Origin: Adiantum capillus-veneris
Lineage: Eukaryota; Streptophyta; Polypodiopsida; Polypodiales; Pteridaceae
Length of the DNA stretch: 64,000 nt
Assembly: GCA_014529385.2 (NCBI GenBank)
Contig: CM043958.1
Span: 154,315,293 to 154,379,292, forward strand
Direction of reading: 5' to 3'
Shown here piece after piece: positions 33,263 through 43,199 of this stretch. Each line of letters begins with the position of its first letter. Positions within the stretch are counted from its first letter, which is position 1. Below the pieces are notes generated by a model, which saw nothing but the letters and a program-made list of their open reading frames with translations, was not told where the DNA came from and searched no databases. The translations under genes were made by a program, and so were the position numbers.

Positions 33263-33897
33263 TCAGGACATCACTAGACATCACATGACATCACATGACA
33301 CTCAACATTCATTCGGATTTTAGACCATGATTTATCGGCAATGTAGCTAGCAATCGCATCTAAATCCAATTGGGACCTCATCGATGTCCGATTGACTAAC
33401 CCCTATTGCAACCATGTCTATCCGAGATCAATCAGACCAAATGCTGCAGTCATTTCGTCTATCAATTCCAGCACTTAAAAGAAGTCAAGAACAAATCAGT
33501 ATCATAATCAGGAATTCCATTTCATAAAGTCATACAGCAGAATACTGTCAGCTTTAAGTATCCTTGAAGCTCAAAGAGATATAAGTGACTCTAGTATCAA
33601 AATCAAGGCATCTGTCGACAAAGGAGCGGAGTGACTCCCCTCTTGTGCATCGCACTGCACCAAATCTCCGGCCAAGCTGAATTCTAGGTTCCATTTGGAG
33701 TAGAATATGCTAAACCAAAAGCATCGTGGTAAAGTTTCACAATCTGAGGAGTATCTGCTAGGTCCTCCTCCTCCATCCACTTCGCATCTAATGCGAGATA
33801 GTTCTTAAGATTTCTGCAAAGTCTCCAAAACCTTGGCAAAAGAGGTATCTAAGTCTCGCGGATATTCATCCGCTTCAAAAATCTTATCTTTCGTGAT
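33263..33897 (-). other. Element E 3' UTR and integrase scrap
   Basis: 33263-33790 matches the D 3' UTR at about 39770-40300. The chromodomain is deleted. 33800-33897 matches the part of D just before its integrase C-terminus (about 40705-40800). It then stops at the foreign integrase piece. Confidence 0.65.
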
Positions 33898-34160
33898 TCT
33901 TGGTGGGAGAACTGATGAAAAATCTAGGCATCACATTCCGACACTCAACTCCATACTATCCACAGTGCAATGGTCTAGTGGAAAAGTTAAATGACATGAT
34001 CTCTAAGATCATCACAAAGCAGGTGAATAACCACACAAGTGATTAGGATAATCATCTCATGGCTGTCCTTTGGGCCTACCGCACGACATTTCGAACATCA
34101 CTAGGCTCCACCCTTTTCCATCTAGTATATGGAAGAGAGGCCATTCTACCCATCGTCGAA
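33898..34160 (+). pseudogene. Integrase fragment of a different gypsy lineage, opposite strand
   Basis: The plus strand reads MKNLGITFRHSTPYYPQCNG, LVEKLNDMISKIITKQVNNH, then after one stop [20 protein letters not shown] and [10 protein letters not shown]. This is the integrase core around the catalytic Glu (YYPQ.NG..E) of a non-chromovirus gypsy group. It lies between two parts of E's integrase, with the right junction in a short shared CGTCGAAGAGTGTAT. Confidence 0.8.
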
Positions 34161-34716
34161 GAGTGTATCTTGTTATTGTAGGCAAATTCCACCAAAGGTA
34201 GATACTTTTCCCATTTGAGTCTTCTGATCCGAGATATAAGACTTCAATAAATCCAGAACCACTAAATTGGCAATCTCAGATTGCCCGTCAGGCTGCGGGT
34301 GGAACGATGACAAGAACTGCAACCGCGTGCCAATGTTCTCCCAAATTGCCTTCCAAAACAAACTCGTAAATCTAGAATCTTTATCAGAGACAATCGTCTC
34401 AGGCATGCCATGTAATCTGAAGATCTGGGCCACAAACAGTCTTGCTAAGTGATCCAGCTTGACTATTTTCTTCACTGGAATGAAATGAGCCTGTTTGCTA
34501 AATTTTTCAATAACAGTCCAGATACCATCGTGACCACTCTGTGTTCTCAGGAGATCAAAAATGAAATCCATTGCAATACTTTCCCAAGGGCGGGTGGGTA
34601 TGGGTAAAGGCTGTAACAATCACTGTGCTTTATTCTTGTCAAACTTGACCTTCTGGCATACTAAGCATCTGCGCACAAACTCTTCCACATCCTTCTTGAG
34701 TCTCGGCCAAAACAAG
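34161..34716 (-). pseudogene. Element E integrase core
   Basis: The frame 34619-34173 encodes MLQPLPIPTRPWESIAMDFI, KFSKQAHFIPVKK, VSDKDSRFTSLFW and SFHPQPDGQSEIAN: the D, D and E of the integrase catalytic triad are all present. To the right (34620-34716) lies the zinc-finger CxxC region in shifted frames, cut by the solo LTR at 34717. The sequence resumes at 36201. Confidence 0.85.
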
Positions 34717-36195
34717 TGAAACCGGCCTGTAGGGCGGTAGGCATTGGCTTTCACCCGAAATTCTTTACTTTAGACACACACACAGAGCACTTTGCAAAGG
34801 AGACCTGTAACGGGAATTAACACTTAATCACACACACGGCTCGGAAGCTAGAATGCTCCGAGCAGACGCCGACAACCTGTAGGCCCCAAAATTGGCGCCC
34901 CTTTCGGTATTTCTTTATTCTTTAGGAGGGTAAAGTAAAAAGAAGAGTCCTGGGAATCCTTTGACTGTATCCCACAAGATACCGCCTGTTTTGGCCAAAT
35001 TTCGGTAGCATAACAACCCCAAAACTTGCGCGAAACCAATTCCCCTGTTGGAACTCACTTCTACAAGGGTATACCCTCTGATTCCTGCACAAAAACAGTA
35101 AATTCAGCACGCTGTATTTACTGGTTTTTGCCCTGTTTTCAGCCCCAAACAGTCCCCTAACTGTCCTCTGCCAGTGGGGCACGATTCCCAAAGGTTTTGG
35201 CGTCCGTATGGCTGAAAAACAGTAAAAAATTACAGCGCATACACAACGTTGATTTTGCACTTGTATAGTGAGGTTATGACCCTCACCAGTGCCTGCTTTG
35301 GAGTAGCAGCTAGCTACCCCTGTTCCTGCTCAAGGAGGCTCTTGCCTCAGCACAAAAGCATGAACCCACACAACTGCACATCATTCAAATGAGTAGCCCT
35401 CTTGTGGGGCATCACATAACTGCACGTAGGGGAGAGAGAGAACAGTGTGTAGTGTGCAGGGCATCACTCCTAGCACCACACTGTACATGAGAGGGAAAGG
35501 AAGCACTCCATAGCTCTTAACCTGTGACAAATTGCAAATGAAGCCTTTCCCTTCTCTAAATTCAGCGCCAATTCTTCTGCAAGAGGAAAGTCCATGAAAA
35601 TGTGACACTTAGCGCATTTACAAGCATTTTTCCGTTTCGGGTTCGTCGCTTAAAAATATCCTGACCAGTTGCCCAGTTGACTTCGTGGCAGAGTTGTAAA
35701 ATGTTCCCCTAGTAATACCGGAGGTAATGACGCGAACACATTTCACGGCCAAAATAGCAGTTCCCTAAATTTTAGGAGATGCTTCCGTTGGGCTCCCATT
35801 GGTCTTCTGACCATCTATCCTCATAGGGACCGCATCCAAAAGTGCAATGTGGCCCAACTGTCGGATACTTTTTGTTGGTAGTCCCACCTTGACTTTACGC
35901 CTTAATTGAGTTCACTTCCTAGTATCCACCAACTTGCTAAGTGCGACGGGGGGACCTATATGATCTTGCTCTGAGCCTAGACATCCTCTTACCATACGAA
36001 TTCCAGTGCCGACCACTTCCCATCTGCGGGTGAAACTACCGTTCACATTGGCCATACAATGTCCGACCGTTTGCTACTTCAAAAAGAGGGTCTCAAAACA
36101 AATAAAATAAACCCCATTGGAAAGAAACCAACAACCAAGGTTAGCAGTTGCCACATCTTTGTGACATGGTTAATAACTGCCACGTCCTCATGACA
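34717..36195 (-). mobile_element. Solo LTR inserted in E integrase
   Basis: Plus strand begins TGAAACCGGCCTGTAGGGCG and ends CCTCATGACA (1479 bp). It is flanked by ACAAG on both sides (34712-34716 and 36196-36200), a target duplication. It belongs to the B family but its U3 differs from that of B. The conserved block is at 34881-34919. The integrase sequence on both sides joins as in element D (about 49010). Confidence 0.92.
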
Positions 36196-36200
36196 ACAAG

Positions 36201-36611
36201 TATCTCTCTACCCCTTTCATGGTGGTAGCAATGCCCCAGTGACCCGTAAAAGGTGGACAATGGCATTCAGTCATAACCTTTTCCCTCAACGGCTTTGTAA
36301 CACACAACATGGTTTTTCTCATCAAGTAGCCAACCCGAATGGAATATCCCGCTACTGTCTCCCCATCCCAGATCCGTATGAAAACATCTCCAAAATCTGT
36401 ATTTTGTGGCATACTGGTCGACCATATCCTCGAAGCTCCTATGATGTATCGTGGAAATAGCCAGAACCAACAGCTTCCGAGACAAAGCATCTGCCACCAC
36501 ATTCTTCTGTCCCTGCACATGGACAATCTGGAAGTGAAACTGTGACAAGATGTTCACCCACCGCATCTGCTTTTCCGAAAGCTGCTTCTGTGACAAGAAG
36601 TAGCACAAACT
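36201..36611 (-). pseudogene. Element E RNase H end and integrase zinc finger
   Basis: 36608-36267 encodes [40 protein letters not shown] and RK (the end of RNase H). In a shifted frame CPPFTGHWGIATTMKGVERY, the HH half of the integrase HHCC finger, abuts the solo LTR. A stop (TAG near 36610) separates it from the RT ORF. Confidence 0.8.
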
Positions 36612-38034
36612 CTAATTGTCTGTAAAGACAGTAAAATCAGCTCCGAGTAGGTAATGCCGCCACTGAGTAAGAGCATGGATAACCACCAAAAGCTCTTTCT
36701 CATAAATCTCTGCTGTCATCTCCGGCCTTGAGAGCAATCGGCTCTCGTAAGCAATGACATGGCCTTCTTGCATTAAGACCGCACCCAGACTACGACCACA
36801 AGCATCACAATATACTTCAAATGACTTCTGCAAGTCCGGCAAAGTCAAACCTAGTCCCGTAGTCAATTTCTTTTTCAATGTCTGAAAGGCAGTCACCTCT
36901 GTGGATCCCCACGAGAAAGGGACTCCTTTCTGTGTCAAGATATGCAAAGGGGAAGCAACATTTGCAAACTTTTGAATAAACCGCCTGTAGTACGAACACA
37001 AGCCCAAGAAGCTTCTAACTTCATGGAGGTTCTTCAAATCGGGCCAATCACGGATAGTCTCTATCTTGGCTGGATCCATTTGCACTCCTGCTGTTGCTAA
37101 GACAATGTGTCCCAAAAAGTGTATCTCTGGTAGGAAAAATTCACTTTTCTTTGCATTAATCACTAACTTGTGATCTCGTAATGCCTGAAAGACCTGAAGC
37201 AGATGATCTCTGTGTTCTACCTCATTCTTGGAGAAAACAATGATATCGTCAAAGAAAGTGCCAACAAATAGCCTGTACTCTCGAAAAATTATGTCCATCA
37301 TCCGATTAAATGTGGCAGGAGCATTGGTTAAGCCAAAAGGCATCACCACAAACTCAAATAACCCAACAGTCGTCCGAAAAGCTGTCTTGTAGACGTCTCC
37401 TGGTGCGATTCTGATCTGATGATATGGATCCACTCTTCAAATCAATCCTCCTAAAGCACGAGGATCCCTGTAATCTGTCGAGTATATCATCGATCCTAAG
37501 AATCGGAAATCTGTTCTTGATGGTGATTTTGTTGGGAGCTCTATAATCGATGCACATTCTCCAAGATCCGTCTTTCTTCAAAACCAACAACATTGGAGAG
37601 CAATACGATGAAGTACTAGGCTGGACAAGACCCTTTTCCAAGAGGTCTTTCACTTGGTTCATAATCTCTTCATTTTGTGCTCGGCTCACACGGTAAGGTG
37701 GCCGATTCAGGGGTGTGCTTCCAGGTATCAGATCAATGGTATGATCTTCAAAACGAGCAGGTGGTAACTCGCCTGGTAGGCCCTCTGAGAAGCAATCGGC
37801 GTGAGAGTGGAGAAAATATTGGCGTTCTTTATCAAGTTTAGAAAAATTTCTCCTATCCTTATTGCTCAATTCTTTCATAAAGATCGAGTAAACTAACAGA
37901 CTGGATTTCCTTAATTTAGAAATGGCCGAAGCCGATACAATAGGGACAGACTCGCCCTTCAGTTTAATATCAAGTACAATGGTTCTGCCCTTCTCTGTTG
38001 TCAATGTCGCTTTCCTCGCCCGATAACCGACTAC
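36612..38034 (-). pseudogene. Element E reverse transcriptase-RNase H
   Basis: Two overlapping frames: 38004-37354 (protease-RT linker, [40 protein letters not shown]) and 37433-36612 ([61 protein letters not shown]; RNase H residues DACGRSLGAVLMQ, YEKELL and VFTDN). One frameshift near 37400 breaks it. The catalytic FFDD and RNase H Asp/Glu/Asp residues are kept. Confidence 0.88.
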
Positions 38035-38399
38035 GGCGTTGTTCTTGTGGTACTAGGGAATCCCTAAGAGAACATCACAACCCTCCAAAGGCATTATGAA
38101 AAATTTCTCGTGCCCCAAATACCCCTGACAATGCAACCGAAGTTTGCCAATGACAGGTGTAATGGCTACGTCCCTGCCGGGTGCCACTAGAACTGCCTCC
38201 GCAAGTGGTCCCATCCGATCGGGATAATTTCAAGCCGCGCCGCCAATTCCGGTGAAATAAAGTTGTCCTTGGCTCCTCCATCAAAGAAGATCACGGCCTC
38301 TTGATCTTTCACTTTGCCCCAAGCTCGGCAAAGTTCTGTACTCTCGTCCATGGTGTTGGGATCGGTACCCACACAATCTGAAACGAATCCTGCTTTCAT
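38035..38399 (-). pseudogene. Element E protease
   Basis: The frame 38399-38187 encodes ELCRAWGKVKDQEAVIFFDG and GAKDNFISPELAARLEI. The active-site motif is DGG where aspartic proteases have DSG or DTG. A shifted frame continues to the 'EHFMPLEGCDVLLGIP'-type second half near 38100-38060. Broken. Confidence 0.75.
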
Positions 38400-38854
38400 C
38401 TTGCCTTTTCTTCAACGTTCCTCAGCTCCTCTCGAACTCTCAGGCCTATCGCCGTCCTTGTCATTCTATTCTTTCTGTGCCTTTTTAGGGCACTTCGCGG
38501 AGATATGTCCATGTTCCCCGCATCCGAGGCACTTCCCTTCCCTGATGAAGCGAGCTCTCTCATCCTTCTTTTCTGGGTTGCTCTTTCTCTTTCTACTTTC
38601 ATTCGCTGAAGTCTATTCGGCTCGTTGTGTCATGACGTCATCAGTGGGGTAGGTCAGACTGCCAGAGTGAATCACAAAGCCCCGTTTCGCGACTCATCAA
38701 CTCCTGAATAGAAGCTGACTTCTGTTCCAAGCAGTGATCTCGAATCTCTGTAAGTAGACCCCAAGGTAAACCGCTCAATCTGTTCTCTGAACGAGATCTT
38801 CTTGAATGAAGAGACGGGTAGAAAAGAGCTCCAGAATCGCTCAAAGTAAGCATC
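38396..38854 (-). pseudogene. Element E gag C-terminal half
   Basis: It starts mid-gag at the D LTR: DAYFERFWSSFLPVSSFKKI, SFREQIERFTLG. A Lys/Arg-rich part follows and a knuckle near 38540-38490 (CLGCGEHGHISAKC in the correct frame). It connects to the protease. The N-terminal gag is lost through D's insertion and later deletion. Confidence 0.75.
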
Positions 38855-39233
38855 TGTAACAGACTTGGACACTCCAAGTCAAGAATCAATTACAACAGCA
38901 CAAAATAACCACTTGAAAACAGTTCACAGTTCACAATAGATTTGCACTGGCCCGCGGCGGAGTTCCGTGCCTAGAAATATTGGCCAAAAGACTAGCGTCC
39001 CTTTTGGTATTTCTTTATGTATTAATCAGTTCAAAGTACAATAGAGTGGTTAGGGTTTTCACTCTCAAACTCTACGTCCAGATGCTCTGCAGAGTGTGTA
39101 CCCAAACCACTTATTTAAAGTTTTACAAGGGATGCCAAAAGCAGAGCCCCAAAAGCTTCAAATCAAAAGCCTAAATAAAAGCAAAGGCTATTTTCTCTCT
39201 CAAACTCACTTGAGTTTTAAAATAAAGCAAGGA

Positions 39234-39237
<4 letters not shown>

Positions 39238-39314
<77 letters not shown>
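39238..39314 (+). repeat. CT microsatellite in LTR of D
   Basis: An uninterrupted run of about 77 bp of CT (GA on the LTR's sense strand), upstream of the conserved block and so in U3. Equivalent tracts lie at 50202-50268 in the inverted LTR piece. Confidence 0.95.
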
Positions 39315-39316
<2 letters not shown>

Positions 39317-39420
39317 CAATTGCATAGAAATAAAGTTAAATTGCCGCAGCCCTGCTTTTGCGCCGCAATTCACGGAAACAGTCCACGTCATCATATCAGC
39401 GCTTTTTACTGCTGCCCTTT

Positions 39421-39560
39421 AAGGGTTAGGGTTAGATTTAGGGTTAGGGTTAGGGTTTGGATTAGGGTTAGGGTTAGGGTTAGGTTTTCTGCAGTTTTTA
39501 GGATTTCTTACAAATTTTAGGGTTTGCAGGTTTTAGGGTTAGAGTTTGCAGATTTAGGGT
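39421..39560 (+). repeat. Telomere-like GGTTAG/TTTAGGG repeats inside LTR
   Basis: 39424-39488 is a run of GGGTTA / GGGTTAGATTTA / GGGTTTGGATTA units, and scattered TTTAGGG units follow to about 39560. E's LTR has the same at about 33206-33262. They are part of the LTR's U3, not a chromosome end. Confidence 0.85.
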
Positions 39561-39614
39561 TTTCAGCAGTAGTCAGGGTTTCCTCTCGAGCAGCCACGTC
39601 ATCACTTTGTGACA

Positions 39615-40240
39615 TACCCCCCTCTTGAAAGCATTGTAATCGCCCTCGATCACGCCTACAAAACAGACAGAGGCCACGCCATAAACCGTCTTAGCAAACA
39701 CTGATTGTTAGTACCTACGCACTAGGAACACACATCTAGCACATGTACCAATCGACAGTCACATCACACGACATCACAGTACATCACAGGACATCACATG
39801 ACATTCAACATTCATTCGGATCTTACACCATGCTTTATCGGCAATGTAGCTAGCTATCGCATCTAGATCCAATCGGGACCTCATCGATGTCCGATTGACT
39901 AACCCCTATTGCAACCATGTCTATTCGAGATCAATCAGACCAAAATGTTGCAGCCATTTTGTCTATCAGTTCCTGCACTTCAAAGAAGTCAAGAACAAAT
40001 CAGTATCATAATCAAGAATTCCATTTCATAAAGTCATACAGCAGAATACTGTCAGCTTTCAGTATCCCTGAAGCTCAAAGAGACATCAATGACTTCTAGT
40101 ATCTAAATCAAGGCTCTGTTGACAAAGGAGCGGAGTGACTCCCCTCTTGTGCATCCCACTGCACTAGATCTCCGACCAAGCTGAATTCTAGGTTCCATTT
40201 GGAGTAGACTATGCTAAACCAAAAGCAAAGAGGTAAAGTT
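39615..40240 (-). other. Element D 3' untranslated region
   Basis: Non-coding; the sense strand ends in the purine tract. It has a short run of GACATCACA-type repeats (39766-39805) and the 'gcgtaggtactaacagtcag' segment (plus complement near 39708) that it shares with the 3' ends of H and H'. Confidence 0.65.
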
Positions 40241-40846
40241 TCACAATCTGAGGAGTATCTGCCAGGTCCTCCTCCTCCATCCACTTCGCATCCAATGCAC
40301 GATAGTTCTTGAACTTAACCAGCAACCGCCTTCGGACTTAACCTTTATTCTTTGTATCCTTATGTGCCAAAATCTGTTCAAGAACAAGGATCTCCTCGTT
40401 TTCTTCCACTTCGGGTTGCTAATCAGGCTCCCCATCATCAGGCACATCACCTTTAAAAGGTTTCAAGAGACTCACATGAAATGCATTGTGAATCCTCCAA
40501 GTATCAGGCAGTTTCAGTCGGAAGGAGACATCATTTATCTTTTCAGTGATCTGAAAAGGTTCGTAGTATCGCATACTAAGCTTTGGAAAAAGCCTCTCCT
40601 TTCCCTTCTTCTTTCTCAGGCGTGCCTTCTCAAAACGTAAGAGCACCCAATCATCCTCCTTCAATTTCCAGTCGCGACGCTGGCGATCCGCTACCTTTTT
40701 CTCTCATTCTTGAGATTATTGCAAAGTCTCGCGAACCATGGCAAAAGCCGTGTCTAAGTCTCGCGTATATTCATCCGCTTCAAAGATCTTATCTTTCGTG
40801 CTTAGGAACGGTGCAACCTTTGCAGCACCTTCAACAATCTCAAACG
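40241..40846 (-). pseudogene. Element D integrase C-terminus and chromodomain
   Basis: The frame 40664-40419 encodes [20 protein letters not shown] and [20 protein letters not shown], the GPY/F-type integrase tail. After stops, ILVLEQILAHKDTKN and KFKNYRALDAKWMEEEDLAD form the chromodomain, as in B (about residues 955-1010 of its pol). Chromodomains direct chromovirus integration to marked chromatin. It is interrupted at 40847-40851 by element A. Confidence 0.82.
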
Positions 40847-40851
40847 GCGCC

Positions 40852-42190
40852 TGTCACCAGTAGGTGTATTTTTCCTGTTGCCTTCCGTAAATAAGTACTA
40901 GATATTTTTATTTATTTTTATTTTTACTTGTTTTCCCCGGGACCCTTGAAAAGGTGCAAGTGGACATTGTATGGCCAGTGTGAAACGGTTGCGGCCGAAT
41001 AGGTTTCTCACATCGGGAGTCTAGGTCGGTCAGTCTGGGACTGGTCGGGCCAGTTAGCACTGAATTCTGATGAGTATGGAAGCCTGTGTGCGCCAAATGA
41101 AGTCTGGGCCACTCGGAAAGTCACTTATAACTTTATAAGTCAGTGGGAACTAGAGAATTAACTCAAAGGGGCAAACTGGACACTTGGCAGGACGAGAGCT
41201 GCCTGCAGGACACCTCAGCTGGAGGGGGCGCCCAATTTGAGAGAGGAGGCTGATTTTTACTCTAAGTGAGCTATAGTGTGTGTGTGAGTAGTGGGTGCAG
41301 GTCTACAGCTTTAATGGAAAGCTTGCCTTCTCCTCTGTTTCATGTAGCGCATGATTTTCTCTCGTGCATCTATCTCTCCCCTTTGGCACATATGGTAATG
41401 CCCCACTAGATGGGCTACTCAATTGAACATGTACAGTTCTGGGGGTTTATGCACGTTTGCCAAGGCAAGAGCCTTCTGAACAAGAACCGGATTAGCTAAT
41501 TGCTAATCCCCCACAGGTACGCACAGTTCCATCGCGAAAGATTGCGAGTTTGGAGAGTTTTCTCGCGTGAAAACTCGTCCAATTCACAGGGGAACTGTCC
41601 CATTGCGTGTGGGAGCCCTTGGGACACGCGTAGGCGTGTTCGCTCCGCTAAAAACAATCCGAAACAGCGAATTACAGCCTGCTGTGTTTTTCTGCAGGTT
41701 TAGGGTTTCGCACCTAAACTGCAAGGGAACACCGGGGGAGTCTCGTGAGAGCCTTGGGATGCGTGTACAGGCTTTTGGGCACCCGGCAGTGAAAAACAGG
41801 GAATTACAGCCTGCTAAAACTCTGTGACAGCTCGCAAGAAAGCTTCCAGATAGCGAGGGAATCAGTCCTAGACAGGTGTTTTTGACCTACAGGGGTTTTT
41901 GCGCCGTTATGCTATCGAAATCCGGTCGAAAGCCTGCGTTTTCAGCCCTCGCCAGGTGTGGACAGCTTTGTGAAAGCTTGTGCTAAGTGGTCGGATCGTC
42001 TACCTTAATTTGAATAAAGAAATACCGAAAGGGGCTCCAGTCATTGGGGCCTACAGGGTGTCGTTCTCGTGTGCACAGTGACATTCTAGTCGCTGGACGC
42101 AACTGTGTTCTCTTCCCTTCTCAGTGCTCTGTGTTAAGTTAACAGGTAATTGAAATAGTACCGCCCTCTACGTTGTACGGGCCGGTTATA
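40852..42190 (+). repeat. Element A 5' LTR
   Basis: 1339 bp. The conserved block is at 42013-42052 (here GGGGCTCC, where the other LTR has GGGGCGCC). U3 contains sequence related to the B-family LTRs ('acattgtatggccagtgtg'). Confidence 0.92.
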
Positions 42191-42206
42191 TGGTTCCATC
42201 GACGGG
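42191..42206 (+). promoter_or_regulatory. Primer-binding site of A (not initiator-Met)
   Basis: TGGTTCCATCGACGGG starts right after the LTR. Element B has the same 16 bases. It is unlike the TGGTATCAGAGC of G and H. The nearest tRNA end I can recall is that of tRNA-Glu (about 14 of 17 positions), which needs checking. Confidence 0.75.
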
Positions 42207-42275
42207 ATAGTCACTTTTTCTTCAAAAAGTGCAGTGTGGATTGTTGTGGGTGAAAGCAACACAGAGCTTGTCGAT

Positions 42276-43199
42276 ATGGCAGAGAAGAGAGACCAAGTAC
42301 CTGCAGAGGGATCTTCCTCACATGGCACAGAGAAAATTCCTTCAACTCTTCAAGAAGAGGAGAGGTTATTTAGAACTCAACTGCGTTGATGCATGGACAT
42401 GTTTCAACAGTTGGCTAACAACCCAAGGATGCAGAAATTCTTACAGGCTCCGACACAGGGTTTTCAGCCTCCTACACAGGGCATGACTGAGCCGTTGCAG
42501 GAAAAGGAGATTTCCAATGCGCAAAGGACTCATGATGCTCGAGGGAAAGCCCATGTGGTTGAGCAACTAGCGGTGTCCAATGATCCAAAGCAACTTGCTT
42601 TAGCTCGACAGGAACCGTTTGTGAATGGTCAAGGGAGCAATGAACAGGCTATGCGTCAGACCCTTCCATTACCTAATACTTATCCTGGTTATTTTCGAGG
42701 TGGTTCAGTGTTTCAAGCTATGGCTGGACCTTCCACAGGTTATATGCCAGGGAATGTGTTCGGGACAATGCAAACAGGCATAGGTAACCCTATGTATGCG
42801 AACATGGGTGTCCAACCAAGTTTTCAGGGTGCCTATGGCCAGTTTCGAGTGCCTGGAACACAATTTGGTATGGCTGGATTTTCGCAGCCATACGTACAAA
42901 ATGCAGATATGACAGGGAAAACAGTTGATGCGAGTGCTGGAATGAACACTCATGGAGCACCACTGCTACAGGCACCTGTTTATGATAATGTGGCTCCTTT
43001 GAGTCAGTCTAAGGATTACAAGGAAGGTGGGCAGGGAGTGAAGTTTGAAACTTTCAGAGGAACTGAGGACCAATTAAAGGCTTTGACCTTCATACAGCAG
43101 TTCGATGCAGCTTATGCTGGAGGAAACTTCAATGAATCTTCAAAGATACGCAAGGCTGCCACTTTCTTGAAAGGAAATGCACTCCAATGGTAGACCGCA
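42276..43199 (+). pseudogene. Element A gag, N-terminal half
   Basis: ATG 42276 (MAEKRDQVPAEGSSHG...) aligns with B's MADRPDD start. A TGA near 42387 interrupts it. The frame 42393-43193 has a Gly/Gln/Pro-rich middle and the gag core KFETFRGTEDQLKALTFIQQ, FNESSKIRKAATFLKGNALQ, then W followed by TAG (43190-43192), where B has WW. Confidence 0.85.

Larger units (their letters stand above)
32694..38854 (-). mobile_element. Element E: chromovirus-like gypsy element, 5' truncated
   Basis: Reading right to left: mid-gag, protease, RT, RNase H, integrase and a 3' LTR (32694-33262) next to GATCA (32689-32693), a candidate target site. A solo LTR interrupts the integrase and a piece of another integrase has replaced part of its end. 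The right side is cut within gag by the LTR of element D; the gag start and 5' LTR are missing. Confidence 0.85.
38855..39614 (-). repeat. Element D 3' LTR
   Basis: The sense strand runs TGTCACAAAGTGATGACGTG ... CCAAGTCTGTTACA (760 bp). In sense order: TGACGTGGC near the start, telomere-like repeats (39560-39421), a long GA tract (39314-39238), the conserved block (39022-38980), then the end. The purine tract (sense CAAGAGGGGGGTA) is at 39615-39627. Confidence 0.88.

Noticed and set aside
33206-33290. A complete right end of E's LTR.
   Set aside because: Compared with D, the LTR start and purine tract are missing here; the sequence jumps directly into the 3' UTR.
39421-39560. A chromosome end or telomere.
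   Set aside because: The array is short, degenerate, flanked by LTR sequence on both sides, and recurs in the LTR of E.
41567-41827. 86-codon ORF, repeated at 47825-48085.
   Set aside because: LTR sequence of element A, duplicated with the LTR.
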